In this document: piece after piece, positions 10,715 through 23,006 of the stretch
How the letters are laid out: the number at the start of each line of letters is the position of its first letter
Numbering within the stretch: the stretch's first letter is position 1
Assembly: GCA_025449115.1 (NCBI GenBank)
Contig: JAHLKC010000053.1
Coordinates: 1-64,000 of the forward strand
Origin: Chytridium lagenaria
Taxonomy: Eukaryota; Chytridiomycota; Chytridiomycetes; Chytridiales; Chytridiaceae
Direction of reading: 5' to 3'
DNA: 64,000 bases
Notes under the pieces: generated by a model
Told to the model about the DNA's origin: nothing
Database searches by the model: none
Seen by the model: only the letters and a program-made list of their open reading frames with translations
Translations under genes and position numbers: made by a program

Positions 10715-11875
10715 ATGGTGAGTGTGGCTCATAATCATCTTAAGGCCGAGTTGAGGTCGTTACTGAACAACATGTCTGCAGCCCCAGAACGAGTATATTG
10801 AGGAGGCCATCAAGAAGCATGGTCGTCGTTTTGACCATGCCGAGCGGACGTAAGTTTTGGGCTATTTTTTCACATGGCATGTTCGAAACTCATGGCGTTT
10901 TAGTCGTAAGAAGGAAGCTCGTGAGAGCCATAAGCTTTCAGCAACAGCGCAGAAGTTGCATGGATTCAAGGCAAAGCTATACAACAAGAAGAGGCATGCA
11001 GAGAAGATTCAGATGAAGAAGACGTAAGATTTGGAGTGAAGATGGAATCCATGGCTTACCCTTCACAAACAGGATCAAGATGCATGAGGAGAGGAGCAAC
11101 AAGCACAAGGCATCGGACGAACCTGTAGCCGAGGGTGCCGTTCCTTCTTATCTTTTGGACAGAGAGAACCAGTCAAGGGCAAAGGTTTTGTCCAACATGA
11201 TCAAGCAAAAGAGGAAGGAGAAGGGTACGTTGGATTCATGTAATAGTCGCCAGACACTGACGTTATATCTAGCTGGAAAGTGGCAGGTACCGCTTCCCAA
11301 GGTCAAGGGTATGGATGAGGCCGAGGTTTTTAAAGTCGTTAAGTCTGGAAAGAGCAAAAGTAAGTACTTTTTTAATTAACTTAATCTTCTTGATCATCTG
11401 CTACGTTATCTTAAGCAAAACGATATTTTTAGCTAAGCAATGGAAGCGTATGATCACGAAAGCCACATTTGTGGGCGAGGGTTTTACTCGTAAGCCCCCA
11501 AAGTACGAAAGATTCATTCGCCCGATGGCGTTGCGATACAAGAAGGCACATGTAACCCATCCTGAGCTCGGAGCCACTTTTTGTCTTCCTATTATGGCGT
11601 GAAGAAGAACCCAAGTCCCATGTACACTCAGTTGGGTGTGATAACTAAAGGAACTGTCATCGAGGTCAACGTGAGTGAGTTGGGTTTAGTGACCCAAACT
11701 GGAAAAGTGGTTTGGGGTAAATATGCACAAGTTACAAACAACCCCGAAAACGATGGTAAGGCACATTAACATTTATTTCACAATTTCCCTCAATATTCTA
11801 TCCCTTTGCGTTATTTGGCACTAACTTCTGTACAACTCTTTTCTAGGTTGCATCAATGCGGTGCTGTTGGTGTAA
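10715..11875 (+). CDS. NSA2: Ribosome biogenesis protein NSA2 (TINP1)
   Basis: Pre-60S assembly factor, nearly invariant in eukaryotes. The first exon is just the ATG (10715-10717). A 64-bp intron follows, then [19 protein letters not shown]. Later exons give [106 protein letters not shown] and the terminal CINAVLLV, so every family block is present. The frame breaks by one base near 11,593: CLPI is followed by a stop unless a base is restored before [10 protein letters not shown]. In so conserved a protein this is most simply a sequence error. The stop (11,873-11,875) lies inside the 3' coding end of the convergent THOC2 gene. Confidence 0.93.
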
Positions 11876-14800
11876 TCAGCGCTTTCGATTACGCCTGTTT
11901 TCTCTTCTGTCTTTTGGTTGTCCATGGCCGCCGTTGTAAAAGCAGAAGACTGGGATGGAGGAGGCCCATCTGGTATACTCCAATTTTTGGCACTTTGGTT
12001 AGAATCTGAATGTGCAGACCGTGGAGCCTCTTGTATTTCCGATCCTGTTAACGCAGTCCTATTTATCTTCACCCGCTTCACACCGGATACATCAGCCGGC
12101 AACGGTTGCGGTAAATCCGTTGTTGCTGCGCCTTTAATATCGAGTTCTGAAAATAAGTCAGAAAAGAATTCGCATATTCAATATATTACTTTCATCCTCG
12201 AGTGGCCTTTTCCTTCCAGCTATCGAAAAATCACCACCAGCTATTATTTTTAACAGATGATAAGCATAAAGTTTTTGCAGTCAAAAAAAACATACTTTCT
12301 TCAGTTTTGCTTCTCTTGGCCTCCCTCTCCACATTGCTATGGTCTCTCTCGCTTTCGAGACTTTTCCTCATCCTTTTCCCTAACGACAGCATCTGAAGAC
12401 TCCTGTCACTATTATTAGCGAAAGAATTCAAACAAAAACATCCATACCCTTTCGCTCCCTCGTCTGCGATCTTTACGGTCTTTACTGCGATCACCAGTAC
12501 GATCTTTAGAATCCTTCAAATCCTTCGAATCTTTCGACGGATCCTTGGAATCTTTTTGATCTTTCTCTCGCGATCTTTGTTCCGTTCGCGACCCCTGTTG
12601 CGCTCTCTGTCACGATCCTATCTCGTTCCTTGTCTTTTTCACGTCGATCATCGCGGGACCATCTTTGCGTTTGTCTTTACTCTTGTCACCACTATCATTT
12701 GTCGGTCGTCCCTTCTCGTCTTCGTCTTTCTTTCCAAGACGATCTAATATCGTTTGACGAGCTTTGTCGACATTGTGGCTTCTATCAGCACTGCCCGTCA
12801 ATCCGCCGCCGCGGGAAGCGCCGACAAAAGATGTGGAGGAAGGCGGTGTGTCGCTCGCCTTCTCTGAGGACTGAAATGCCTGAGCTACTTCTGTGCGATC
12901 GATTGATGCTAATAAAAGAGAGAAATAAGTTAATTGAACTCCAAAGTCCACAATCAAATAGAGATATAGAATCATTTACAGAGAGCGGACTTAAACCAAC
13001 ATTTAGAGTGACTTCTTTCCGCTTCCTTTTCTTTCTCCTTTACCTCCGGGATTCTCGCAGATATCCCACGATCTCTTTCTACATCAGCTGTCTGACGTCT
13101 ATCAGACTCATCTTAATAAACATGGTAAGCTGGACCGCAAATCAAATATGTATACCTTTCCTCTGCGATGGCGATGGCACAGGGAGCTTCGAAAGTTCAC
13201 TGTTACGCGACCTGTTGTTACGGTCACGGTCGCGGTCACGGTCACGATCACGATGATCCCTGTCTCTTTCCTTCTCCCTTTCAGAGTCTCTTTCCTTTTC
13301 CTTTTCGCGTTCTTTTTCCTTCTCCCTATCGCGCTCTCTCTCCTTCTCACGATCCCTGTCCTTTTCCCGTTCTTTCTCCCTCTCCCGCTCCTTTTCCTTT
13401 TCCCGTTCTTTCTCCCTCTCCCGCTCCTTTTCCTTTTCACGATCCTTATCCTTTTCGCGCTCCTTCTCGCGATCCCTCTCGCGATCCTTCTCTCTCTCCG
13501 GTCACGCTCCTTATCCTTCTCACGGTCACGGTCTCGTTGGTCTCTATCACGATCTCTGTCACGTGTATCACGCTCTTTGACCTCATCCTTGTGAGGCTCT
13601 TTCAAATCTTTCGAAGCCACCTCAGACTCGCCGGAGCCATTTGAGCGGTTCTCCTTTCCTCTCGGAGTAGATGAGGCAACCCGTCCTCCATCACGATCAC
13701 GAGACTCCTTTACCTCGAATTGGCTGGGAGGGGTAGTCTCCCGAACGGAATCTCTTCGAGAAGGATGAATTCGGGAGCCTTCACCTCTTCCACAAGACGA
13801 GATGGCTTCTCGACTTTGATTTCTTCTGCTCTCCTTTCAACCTTCTCCTGAGATGTAGAGCGGTCGTCTGGCCTCTCCAATCTCCGTTCTCTTGGTCTGT
13901 CCTCTGACAAACGCGGCATTCGAGAGGGTGGCTTCTCAGGAAGAGAAGTATCACGGCGTTGAAGGGATTCGTCTGGAATTCCAGACCTTCTCTTTGGGGA
14001 ATCTCTTGGGTTCACCGTGGGCCCAGTGGAATCCCTTCTCTCGGACCACGACGACTGTGAGATTCCGGGCGATCAGGAAGTCGATTTTTTTGTTCCTGTT
14101 CCATTCGTGCCATGCGTTCCAGTAGCTCTTGCCGCTCACGATGGCGAGGGGGCTCGAGACGCTCAACGCGTTCTTCTTTATCTGGACGCTCCGGTCTCTC
14201 TATACGTTCCAGCCGTTCCGTTCTATCCGATCGCGCTCTTGCGCTTCCCTCTCTTGTCTTTCCCGCTCCTGACGTTCCCGTTCTTCCCGCTCTTGCCGTT
14301 CGTTGCGTTCAGCACGTTCAGGATTAATGCGTTCTGTGCGATCTTGGCGCTCGGGCCGGTCAGATCGTTCAGCGCGGTCACTGCGCTCAGGCCGCTCTGG
14401 ACGCTCTGGACGTTGATCCGCCCGCTCAAGTCGTTCGGGACGCTCCAGGCGCTCGAGACGATCTTGGCGTGACTCCGTGCGTTCGGCTCGTTCAGGACGC
14501 TCTGACCGTTGCTCTGCGCGGTCAGGACGTTCAGGACGCTCCGAACGTGGTCTGCTCGTGAATCTCCCGTTCAGTACGTTCAAAGCGCTCTGAGCGATCC
14601 CCTTTTCATGTCGTTCAATGCGCTCCGAGTTGGAACGTTCCATGCGATCAGGGCGCTCTGTTGGCTGTAAAGCAGAACGATCGGCGCGTTCAGGACGATC
14701 GGGCGATCGGGGCGTTGCTCCCCGCGTTCCTGGCGCTCAGGGCGTTCCGAGCGTTCAGGACGGTCAGGACGGTCAACACGGTCGGAACGCTCTGAGCGCT

Positions 14801-17800
14801 CCATTCGATCAGGACGGGTCAGATCTTTCAGACCTTTCAGATCTATCAGTACGATCTTGACGGTCCTGACGGCCTTCGTGTCGATCAACCCTATCCTTCT
14901 TCTCGATCTCCAATTTGTCAAACTCGGCGAGTTTAGGCAATTCCTCCCTCTTCTCCGGAGATGCCCTTTTCTCCCTTTCAACCCTAGATTCCCTCTCAGG
15001 CGATTCGTTTTTCTCTTGAACTTTGACTAAGTTCGCTGTAGCTGGCGTCATAATGGGAGTGGTGGAGGCCGTGTCAACCTCCATATCACGGCTACTGCTC
15101 TTTTCTGGAGCAGGTGAATTGACTTCTGAGGCGACTTTAGGCGTAGCGGGAGGATCGGGTATTAAATAGGTGGGGTCGCGTTCCTGCTTAAAGGTTCTTA
15201 TGGACATCCATGTTGATCTCTCCTTCTGATTCTTCAATCTCCCGTAATATGCTGTCCCTAGCTGCTTTAAATCTTGACGTTCCTCTTTATCCATGATGTC
15301 TTGAGCAGCCGAAAATAATGATTCACCGTAATTTCTAATCAGAGGGTGGTAATCGCGAATCTTATCCAAAATAAGAATAGCATTTCGGATTTGGACGTAA
15401 TCACTCGATTTTAAACAAGTAACCGCTGCTGAATAGATGCATTGGTGCCACTTGAACATCGCTTTGCAGAAGCTCTCGTATTGAAGAAGATCACCCTCCG
15501 GTGTTTTCATATGCGAAGCTGAATTCCAACGTAAGGCAAATCCTGGCAAGCCATCGCCTTTACCCTCTTTGTCATACAAACTCTTTGACTTGTGCCATGA
15601 GGTCAAAGTCGAAAGGATATCAGTTAGAAATATGCCAAAGTTTTTCGCCTCCAACTCCGTACAAGAAAAGAATAAACTCTGAATACTGCTTTTATCAAAG
15701 ATCTAGAGAATGAAGTAGAGGGGGTTATCATATGAGTAATTTTTCAGAGACAATACCTTATCATACAGAGCAATGGTTGAAAAGTTCTCGGTTCCCAACG
15801 AATGGATTTTCAAAACAAACTTTGCGCAATATATAGCATCGCTTGAGAAAACAACAACCGTGGGAACAAGCAGTATTGCATAAAAAGCTCAATGATTTCA
15901 TTTCGGTAAACTTTTAACTCAAATACGGGTCCTATCAAATGGTCAAAATATGATACCAAATCGAAGAAAGAAGCAAACAAGTAGAATGTTCCACTGACCT
16001 GGGTCAAACCAAGCAGATTTCTCCTCAGCCAACCTTTCATGTGTCATCCTGCAGGATTCTTCCTGCGTCTTTAATTCCTTTTCAAGCTGCTGCATCATCG
16101 TCAAGCATCGATCCCTATCTTTCTTCTTCTTTGCTTGCGAAACTCCAGGCTCAGGGCGTTCGGCATCCATTGCGTCCATCAGACTTCGTTGCTTTAGAAT
16201 TTCGGACTGATATCTTGAACGTGGAATGTAGATATCATACAGCGATAGCTGCCAAAACACGAGGTAAAAGCTTTGAGGCAATACGGTCCACACTTTTTCG
16301 GGAAGAATGCTGTCAATGGATCCAATCAAACCCTCGAGACGAGACGGTTTACGGGCGATATCTGCTTTTTCTACTGCTAAGCCGTTTGGCTCATCAATAT
16401 CCATCGATGCCCTGCTGTCCCCATCGATCTTCGAAGAGTCATGCATAATGGTAGCTCCGTTAAATTGAGAAGAGGTCTTGGGATTAGCATCTTCAACTTT
16501 CTGAGGCAGGCATTTAGCATGAACTTTAATTACAGAGCAAAATTACCTTCAGTAATAACATGAACTTTGGCCTAAATATATGGAAGGCAACCTCAGGATC
16601 CAAGCGGTATGCGCCGCACAAATCAACAATGCTGGGAACTAATTTAGAAAAGGAATCCCTTTCGGAAGAGGTGGCGAAGAAATCCGAAACTTGAAGGAGT
16701 GACGTTTGAACCTTAGATTTTGTTAATAAAAAGAAATCTCACAAATCAACATTATCTTGCAACCATCCAAGAATCTTAATCTCGTTAAACTCTTCTCTAA
16801 AAACGCATTCCTTTCTGTGCTGTCCCAAAATTACCAAAAAGGGGATCGCAAGCTGAGTTTCTATAAACGCCTTCGCGAGACGGGCAGAAGGCTTCCTGGT
16901 AAATCTTGCATTATCAAAAAACAATGCTTCTCTGCGGAGACACTCCCCGCCAGCTAAAGCTTCTAGCTGAGCATCAGTGGATTCATCAATCGGTTTCACC
17001 CCACTCATTTGCGCAATGAGTTCTTGAATTACGGTCAAATCCTGAATATTGTTCTTCACAAGCTGACAGAAAATGAAACGAAGAAGCCCCTGGAGCTCAA
17101 CCGAATGTTTACGGAAAAGATTTCCAGCAAACGTCGAAAGCGCCTTGAGCCATAATCGGATCCCAGTACCTCCAGGTTGAAGTCTTTCCTTGTTTTCAGC
17201 GAGTGCTTCAATCAAACAGAAGTTCAAGACATCAAAAGACAGCTCGGTGAGGTAACGAGTTGCGTCAACTACGAAGGTGATCTGATTATCGTATGCTTGA
17301 ATCTGCTCCAAGATATTTGTAAACGCGATTGCGGGATTGGAATGCACAAGTTTTCCAATATGACGACCGTACTGCTTTGTTGTTTCTTTCGAAAGTCGCC
17401 TTTATAGAATAGAATTTAGAATACAACCTGAAGAAAGATGAACCGTGCAATACAATATATATGCATTTAAACGTACCGCATGATATATTTAGCATCTCGA
17501 ATGCAGCCCGCCCTTGCGACTCTTATTCTGGGACAGAATCATACGTCTTATGTTTCCATTCTCCATAGAGTGCAAAACGTCGATCATAAGGGAAAAGGTT
17601 GACTAATTGCCAAATCTCGTTTGCCAAGTCCAGGGTTTTGATCACTTAATGCCAGCGCTGGGAACAAATATTGGGCAATGATCGTTAACCAGCCATTCTT
17701 CACTTTATCATCATCGCCAGCCTAAAAAGAAGTCAGGGAAAGAAAAAATCTCGACGGGTCCTTACATTTGAGACATGTTCTTTACCAATTCTGCAAATTT

Positions 17801-19630
17801 TTGTCAAAAGAATGGGATCTCGGCTGAGATTTGCTCCAATGTAAGGCAGCAACGCACGCAATATTCTCTGAGCGCCATCAAGATCCACGCAAGCGGGAGA
17901 TTTCTTTCCAACTTCGTAGAAAAACTTGTAACGAGGCGCCGCATACTTCTTCCCATATAAAGGTCTCTCAAATATTGGACACAGCTTCTGTATCATTGAT
18001 CTCACAGCGCTACCGTCAAGGGCGGAGGCTCTCTAACCTTAAACTTCAAGGTGGGCCGAAATTCCTTATATACAGGCTCAATAACTACATGAATAATCCT
18101 CATCATGTAATCGCCGACTCCGTATACATTGATGATAGTTTTGGAAGTCTATCCAAAATGATTTTGCCATGCGTAAGGTCGCCAACCGCCAAAAGATGAT
18201 AAGCGAGAAGGCCTTCTGATTCGATTTTTTCCTGGAGCCTTAACATTTGCTTCCGTAGCCGCCGTCGACGAGGTATTAGCGGATGGGACAGGCTGGCTAA
18301 GCTGCTCAGCTGATCCACGCTCCTTAATCATGGCCGTGAAATCATCCCCAAGAGCGCCAGCTTCAGCAAGCTACCATTGTTAATAATTTATCAAGAAAAA
18401 AAAGTAACCTTGGAATCGTTATATCTCCCTGCATCTTTCTGCTGTTCGCTAAGCTTTCTCATATAAGCTTCATACTCGGCATCAATATCCTCATCAGGAG
18501 GGTACAGATGTGGGTATAAATCATCCAGCTTTACCAGCTTGTGCCGAATGAGTAAAGCAGCAATCCAAAAGAGCTGCGATGGAGAAGTCACACCAGGATT
18601 AGCGACCGTGTTGTAATATCCAAACTTGAATCCAAGAATCTGACCACAGACAGAGCCTGCCTCTCTCTCCGTAATCTCCACATCCTTATCATCTCGCTTC
18701 ACCACCTTCTTGATATCTTTCCCTCTCCAATGGCTTGAATTCAAGAGATCAATAAAGAAATCCCAATGATCAGTGACGTTGGCCAGAAACACATCCAGCA
18801 CAACGTCAAGAACCTTGTTTGGATTTAAGTCAAAGTATCCAATGAGACTGGCTACGTTTCCAGCACAAGCATCACCCGCTTCTTCAATTCAACCTTTCGA
18901 ACTTCCTCAATCTCGGCGAGAGACATTTTGCCCTTGAACTTTTGCCAATAGTGGTCTAAGGGAGGCGGTAGACTGCTTGCAAGGTACGTTGCGAGCATCG
19001 AAAATCCCTCTGACTCTTCGCGAAGAAGGTTAAACTTTTGCTGCTTATAAAGGAGAGCAGTATTAAGGCGGATAGATTTTTTTGTAAATGCTTTGTGGGC
19101 TTGAATGAGTCCAATATTCTCCAGAAGCTCGGCCTCCAGCCTCTCCTTCATAAGAATTGAAGGAATGAAGTTCTGAGACTTAAACAAAGTGAGAATTCAG
19201 ATTAAACAAAGTGAGAAATATTAATGAAACAAGCTCAAACCACAATCTGCCGAAGAAGTTCAATAAACTTTGCCCTGTCCGCAGATACTCTCGATGGTGT
19301 TTGCTTCCCGCTGTTCGAGTCTCCATCATCCAACGTGAGCTCAATATCGAGTTGCCAGATAATATCCACAAGAATATTCGGTACCAGTAGCTTATCACGG
19401 CTGCTGGATGCTCCAACCATCAAACTGCCGCTATCATGGTCAACGTCACTCTTGCCCCCAGTGGCCTCCTGATGCACTTGCACAAAAAAACTGGCAACCG
19501 TTCCTGCATCGACCTTTCCTTCAAAACAATCCCTGATGACTTCAAGAAAGAGCCGTTGAAGTTGCTTTTCTGCAATCTCAAAAGCTGACCCGCTGAGAAT
19601 GGTTCGCGCGCTTGCACGGGCCCTCTCCAT
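11821..19630 (-). CDS. THO2: THO complex subunit 2 (THOC2/Tho2)
   Basis: Large scaffold of the THO/TREX complex, which couples transcription to mRNA export in the nucleus. Many exons run from ATG 19630. Key blocks: LNTALLYKQQKFNLLREESE (about 19,060-19,000), DVFLANVTDHWDFFIDLL, ILGFKFGYYN, LLPYIGANLSRDPILLTKI, FTNILEQIQAYDNQITFVVD, KVWTVLPQSFYLVFWQLSLY, KKKKDRDRCLTMMQQLEKEL, and the Tho2 C-terminal fold with CLKSSDYVQIRNAILILDKI. Downstream (14,900-12,400) the protein becomes a long Arg/Glu/Asp/Lys repeat tail (RPERSER, EKERERDRE). It ends with RDHSNVEREAKRSKTEES, close to the animal THOC2 tail, and a final segment stopping at 11,821. The tail changes frame several times, probably through indels in low-complexity DNA. 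A split into two genes cannot be excluded but is less likely. Confidence 0.88.
13000..14900 (-). repeat. Low-complexity RE/RD/KE-coding repeat block in THOC2
   Basis: Degenerate short tandem repeats of CGNGA/GAAAAG type encode alternating Arg-Glu, Arg-Asp and Lys-Glu dipeptides plus an ERPER/DRPER hexapeptide array (14,280-14,850). The plus strand of the same DNA gives meaningless Leu/Phe/Ser-rich frames. The repeat phase drifts between reading frames along the block. Confidence 0.8.
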
Positions 19631-19698
19631 CGAGTATACTTGAGATTTTTGCGAAGTTCAAATTTTGGTCCATAAACTCGAACAACTTTAGTTATATA

Positions 19699-21762
19699 AT
19701 GTCAAGTGGGGGCTTTCATGGTCGCCGGAAAGGGACCAGCGGGAACAGAGATGCTGAGAAGATTGAGCTTTACAGGGAATTGAACAGATTGATGATTGAA
19801 AGGGTTGGATGTTTGGGTTGGAAGTGTCGTCTGATAAGTTTCAAAGCGATCAAGTGGCAATTTCGATGAAGATTCTACAAAAATCGTCACAAAGCTGTTG
19901 ACTCTCAACCCGGAGCATTACACGGCATGGAATTATCGGCGAGAGCTGATCCTCAAAGATTGGAATGAAAAGTAATATCAAGTTATATATTTAGTTCTTG
20001 ACATTTGGGCGTAGGGCCGACGAAGAAATCCAGGCAACTGCTGTGGCAGAGCTCAAGTTCGTAGAGAGCTGCATTAGGGACCATCCTAAGTCTTACTGGC
20101 GTATGCGCGGGTTTTATCAGTCGATCTCTAATTATAACTAGTTTGGAATCATCGTCGCTGGATTTTGGAGCATATGCCTCGACCTGACTGGGAACGTGAA
20201 CTTAAACTCGTCAATATGATGCTGGAATTCGATTCTCGAAACTGTGATTTTCAATTTCATTCCACGCACTCTAATGATATGTCGCAGTCCACGGCTGGGA
20301 TTACAGAAGATATATCAAGGACAAAGGAAACTGGAGCGATGTTGAGGCGGAAGTGGAATACACTAGGAAGAAAGTATTTCAAAACTTTTCGAACTTTTCT
20401 GCATGGCATTACAGAACAAAACTCTTGCCTCGACTTGCTGGAGATGCATTCGGCAAGGCGATTGATAAAGGTGTCAACATGATCTCCGACTTTTTTAAAA
20501 AGAATAATTCATAGACTTCGAGGTCGTAAGAAATGCAGTGTTTACAGAGCCGTCGGATCAGAGTGCTTGGATGTATCAAAGATGGCTTTTAGGTGAAACT
20601 GGTATATTCTTTGAGTAGGATTATCGTTAAAAAAAGTAGAGGGCAAAGCTGCGCAGAAACTTTCGTGTGTATGGGCAAAATGTTTTAAACACAAATCATC
20701 ATTCGGTGTTGCCTTCTGCTGGAGTAAACCCGTGAATGTAAGTTTTTAACCGTCTTGGCTGTTTAACAATTGTTATCAGATTAAAGACGCTACCTTGATA
20801 GCTAGCCGCGGAGATCAGCTTTTATCCGTCAAACGTATATTATGCGAAAAGAATTCTCCTCAGCATGTGATCCTCTTTCTCGTTGAAGTTGGCGATAGCG
20901 AAAATGAATCTCGTTCATACAAATTTAATTGCGTTCTTTCATCCTGCGGATTAAAATCGGATTTGAAAACTCAATTTGGATGTACCGTTCCTGTTGAATG
21001 GTCTGGAGTGCTGGATCTGAAACCTGAAGGTGATGTCGCCGTAAAACCCAGTATGGATAGAACTGTGGTTCAAAGGGAGTTGAAATTTATTCTGGAACTG
21101 TTGGAGTTGGAGCCGGAGAGTAAATGTATGCTGCCATAATTTATTTTTATGAAGTAATGTTGTATTATTCTACATATCAAGGGTCCCTTCTGACCACCGC
21201 CTATTTGGAGAACAAGTTAAACGATGATATGAAAGCGGTTTTAGGGAGACTAGAGACCCTAGAAAGTGTCGATTTATTACGCACTGGGTACTACAAAGAC
21301 CTTGGTATAGTTTTATTGGCTTTGATTTCAATATTTATGGAAATAGCAAGTGACGTTTTATGGCAAATTGAATCCACTTCGTCAATTAAAGAAGGAACTA
21401 TCTTATCTCTTTCGAATAAGGGACTGACTCGGATATCCTCACCTTTCGCTCATCCACATATCACCTCAATCGACCTTTCCAACAATATTCTTACCAAAAT
21501 CCCACTCTTCACGTTTATTACGGACCTTAATCTCGACAACAACAGAATAGCATCAATATTCGGCCTTGAGCATTTACCATTAATCAACACGCTATCTCTT
21601 CGAGATAATCTAATCAGCACCGTTGAAGGCATTTCGAACCTATCTTCGGCGTCTTCACAGCTTTTCACCATCCGGCTTCATGGGAACCCTTTCAAGGACA
21701 TTAATGTTATAAAGAACGCTATATGTGAAATTTGTCCGTCTATTGCTCAAATAGATATTTAA
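19699..21762 (+). CDS. RABGGTA: Rab geranylgeranyltransferase subunit alpha, with leucine-rich repeats
   Basis: Alpha subunit of the enzyme that attaches geranylgeranyl groups to Rab C-termini. The start at 19,699 gives [11 protein letters not shown], then KIELYRELN. Prenyltransferase-alpha repeats follow: [66 protein letters not shown] and [18 protein letters not shown]. After a middle region with the Ig-like insert position, the C-terminus is leucine-rich (about 21,400-21,760): [48 protein letters not shown], then LHGNPF. Yeast Bet4 lacks the LRR module, so this is the animal/plant-type architecture. Several introns of 40-60 bp. It ends 21 bp from the convergent Rab23 gene. THOC2 starts 68 bp upstream on the other strand. 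Confidence 0.88.
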
Positions 21763-21783
21763 ATAAACGTGGTTGTCAAAAGT

Positions 21784-22752
21784 CTAGGATACGATACAGT
21801 TTTCAGGCTTCTTTGATTGCTTTGTGCTCGCGGGTTTTGGAAGTTCAGTTTTCTGCAGTTCGGCCACGGCCTCCAAAGGAAGCGCCTCTGTACTAGCCGT
21901 AAAGTTGTTGCTTATCGTCGCCGGCAGCTGCATTTTTTTCTCCTTATGATGATTAGAGATTCGCATGGACCGTGTTGTCTTACGAATTTGTTTTATATCT
22001 GTTGGTGCACTGTTCGCTTTCTTATTCTGACGCTTGAAAAATAATTCACCCAAGTACGAAAACACTTTGAATAAGTGATAGTTCAATGCTTTTGGAAAGT
22101 ACCTTCAAGGAATTGAAATACTCTTTGACAGAACTCTATAGAATTTGAGCTTCATATCTCGAGCAAGAGCCTCCGCTTCCTCGCTATGAAGATATCGGGT
22201 TAGTTATTAAGTTATAGCAAGGGAACTGCTACTTTGACACCACGGAACGCTCAAGCAAGTCAATTTTGTTTTGAACAAGAACCATGCACAAGTCATCACA
22301 TACGGCTTCCACCTTTTCTCTCCACGCCCTAATTGTTTCAAACGAATCCCGATCAGTCGTGGAGAAGGCCAATACCACAGCATGAGCGTCTACATTGGAA
22401 AAAAAGAGATAAAGGAAGTTAGCGGAAACATCAACACGGAAAGCTCAGTTACTTTCGTAGTAGGATCTTGTCACAGGGTCAAACTCTTCTTGACCTGTTT
22501 TGTATGGAACAAGTGAGACTACTTATTCGAGTATGAATTCTATGTTACCAGCCGTGTCCCACAACATTAGCCGCACTTTCCCATTCTGCCCAGGAACAGG
22601 AATCTCAACCTCTGAGTAGTCCACCCAATTGTCTTCTTATAGTTCTCGTTGAATTGCCCCTTGCACAGCCGTCGTATCATACTCGACTTTCCAACGCATC
22701 CGTTCCCAACCACCAACACTTTGAGAGCAAACTCAACCTCGTCAACGTTCAT
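21784..22752 (-). CDS. RAB23: Rab23-family small GTPase
   Basis: The start at 22,752 gives VEFALKVLVVGNGCVGKSSM, which holds the P-loop GNGCVGKSS typical of Rab23 (GNGAVGKSS). Next are RLCKGQFNENYKKTIG, then VDYSEVEIPV and RLMLWDTAGQEEFD (switch II), AVVLAFSTTDRDSFE, and VLVQNKIDLLE, which is a Rab23-like NKID motif. The tail is basic and ends CIVS, a CaaX-type prenylation site like that of animal Rab23, not a Rab CC/CXC end. Rab23 acts in ciliary trafficking and Hedgehog-type signalling in animals and is kept mainly in ciliated lineages. The frame breaks by one base near 22,624, where IG should join VDYSE through a run of G. Exons are separated by introns of 50-60 bp. Confidence 0.88.
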
Positions 22753-23006
22753 TCTGGTCTGACAATTTTTGTTTTGCTTCTGGATCTAAAAAAGTTTCCT
22801 ACTTTCCTCACAGATAGTTTCCTACTCATTCCTCACAAGTTTCTGAATCAACGTAATATGTATTATTATTACATCTTTTTTCTGGTTTTAGATTCAATGG
22901 ATAAAAGACAAAGATGTGTCCAAGTCTTAATGCTTTGACTTTTTTCGCACAGGTTCCGGAACGGCCCTGGAAACATTGGATTACGCGACTTTCTAAGAAG
23001 AATCCC

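Noticed and set aside
13148..13644. Long plus-strand open frames rich in Leu, Phe, Pro and Ser
   Set aside because: They are the antisense reading of the Arg/Glu/Asp repeat tail of THOC2.
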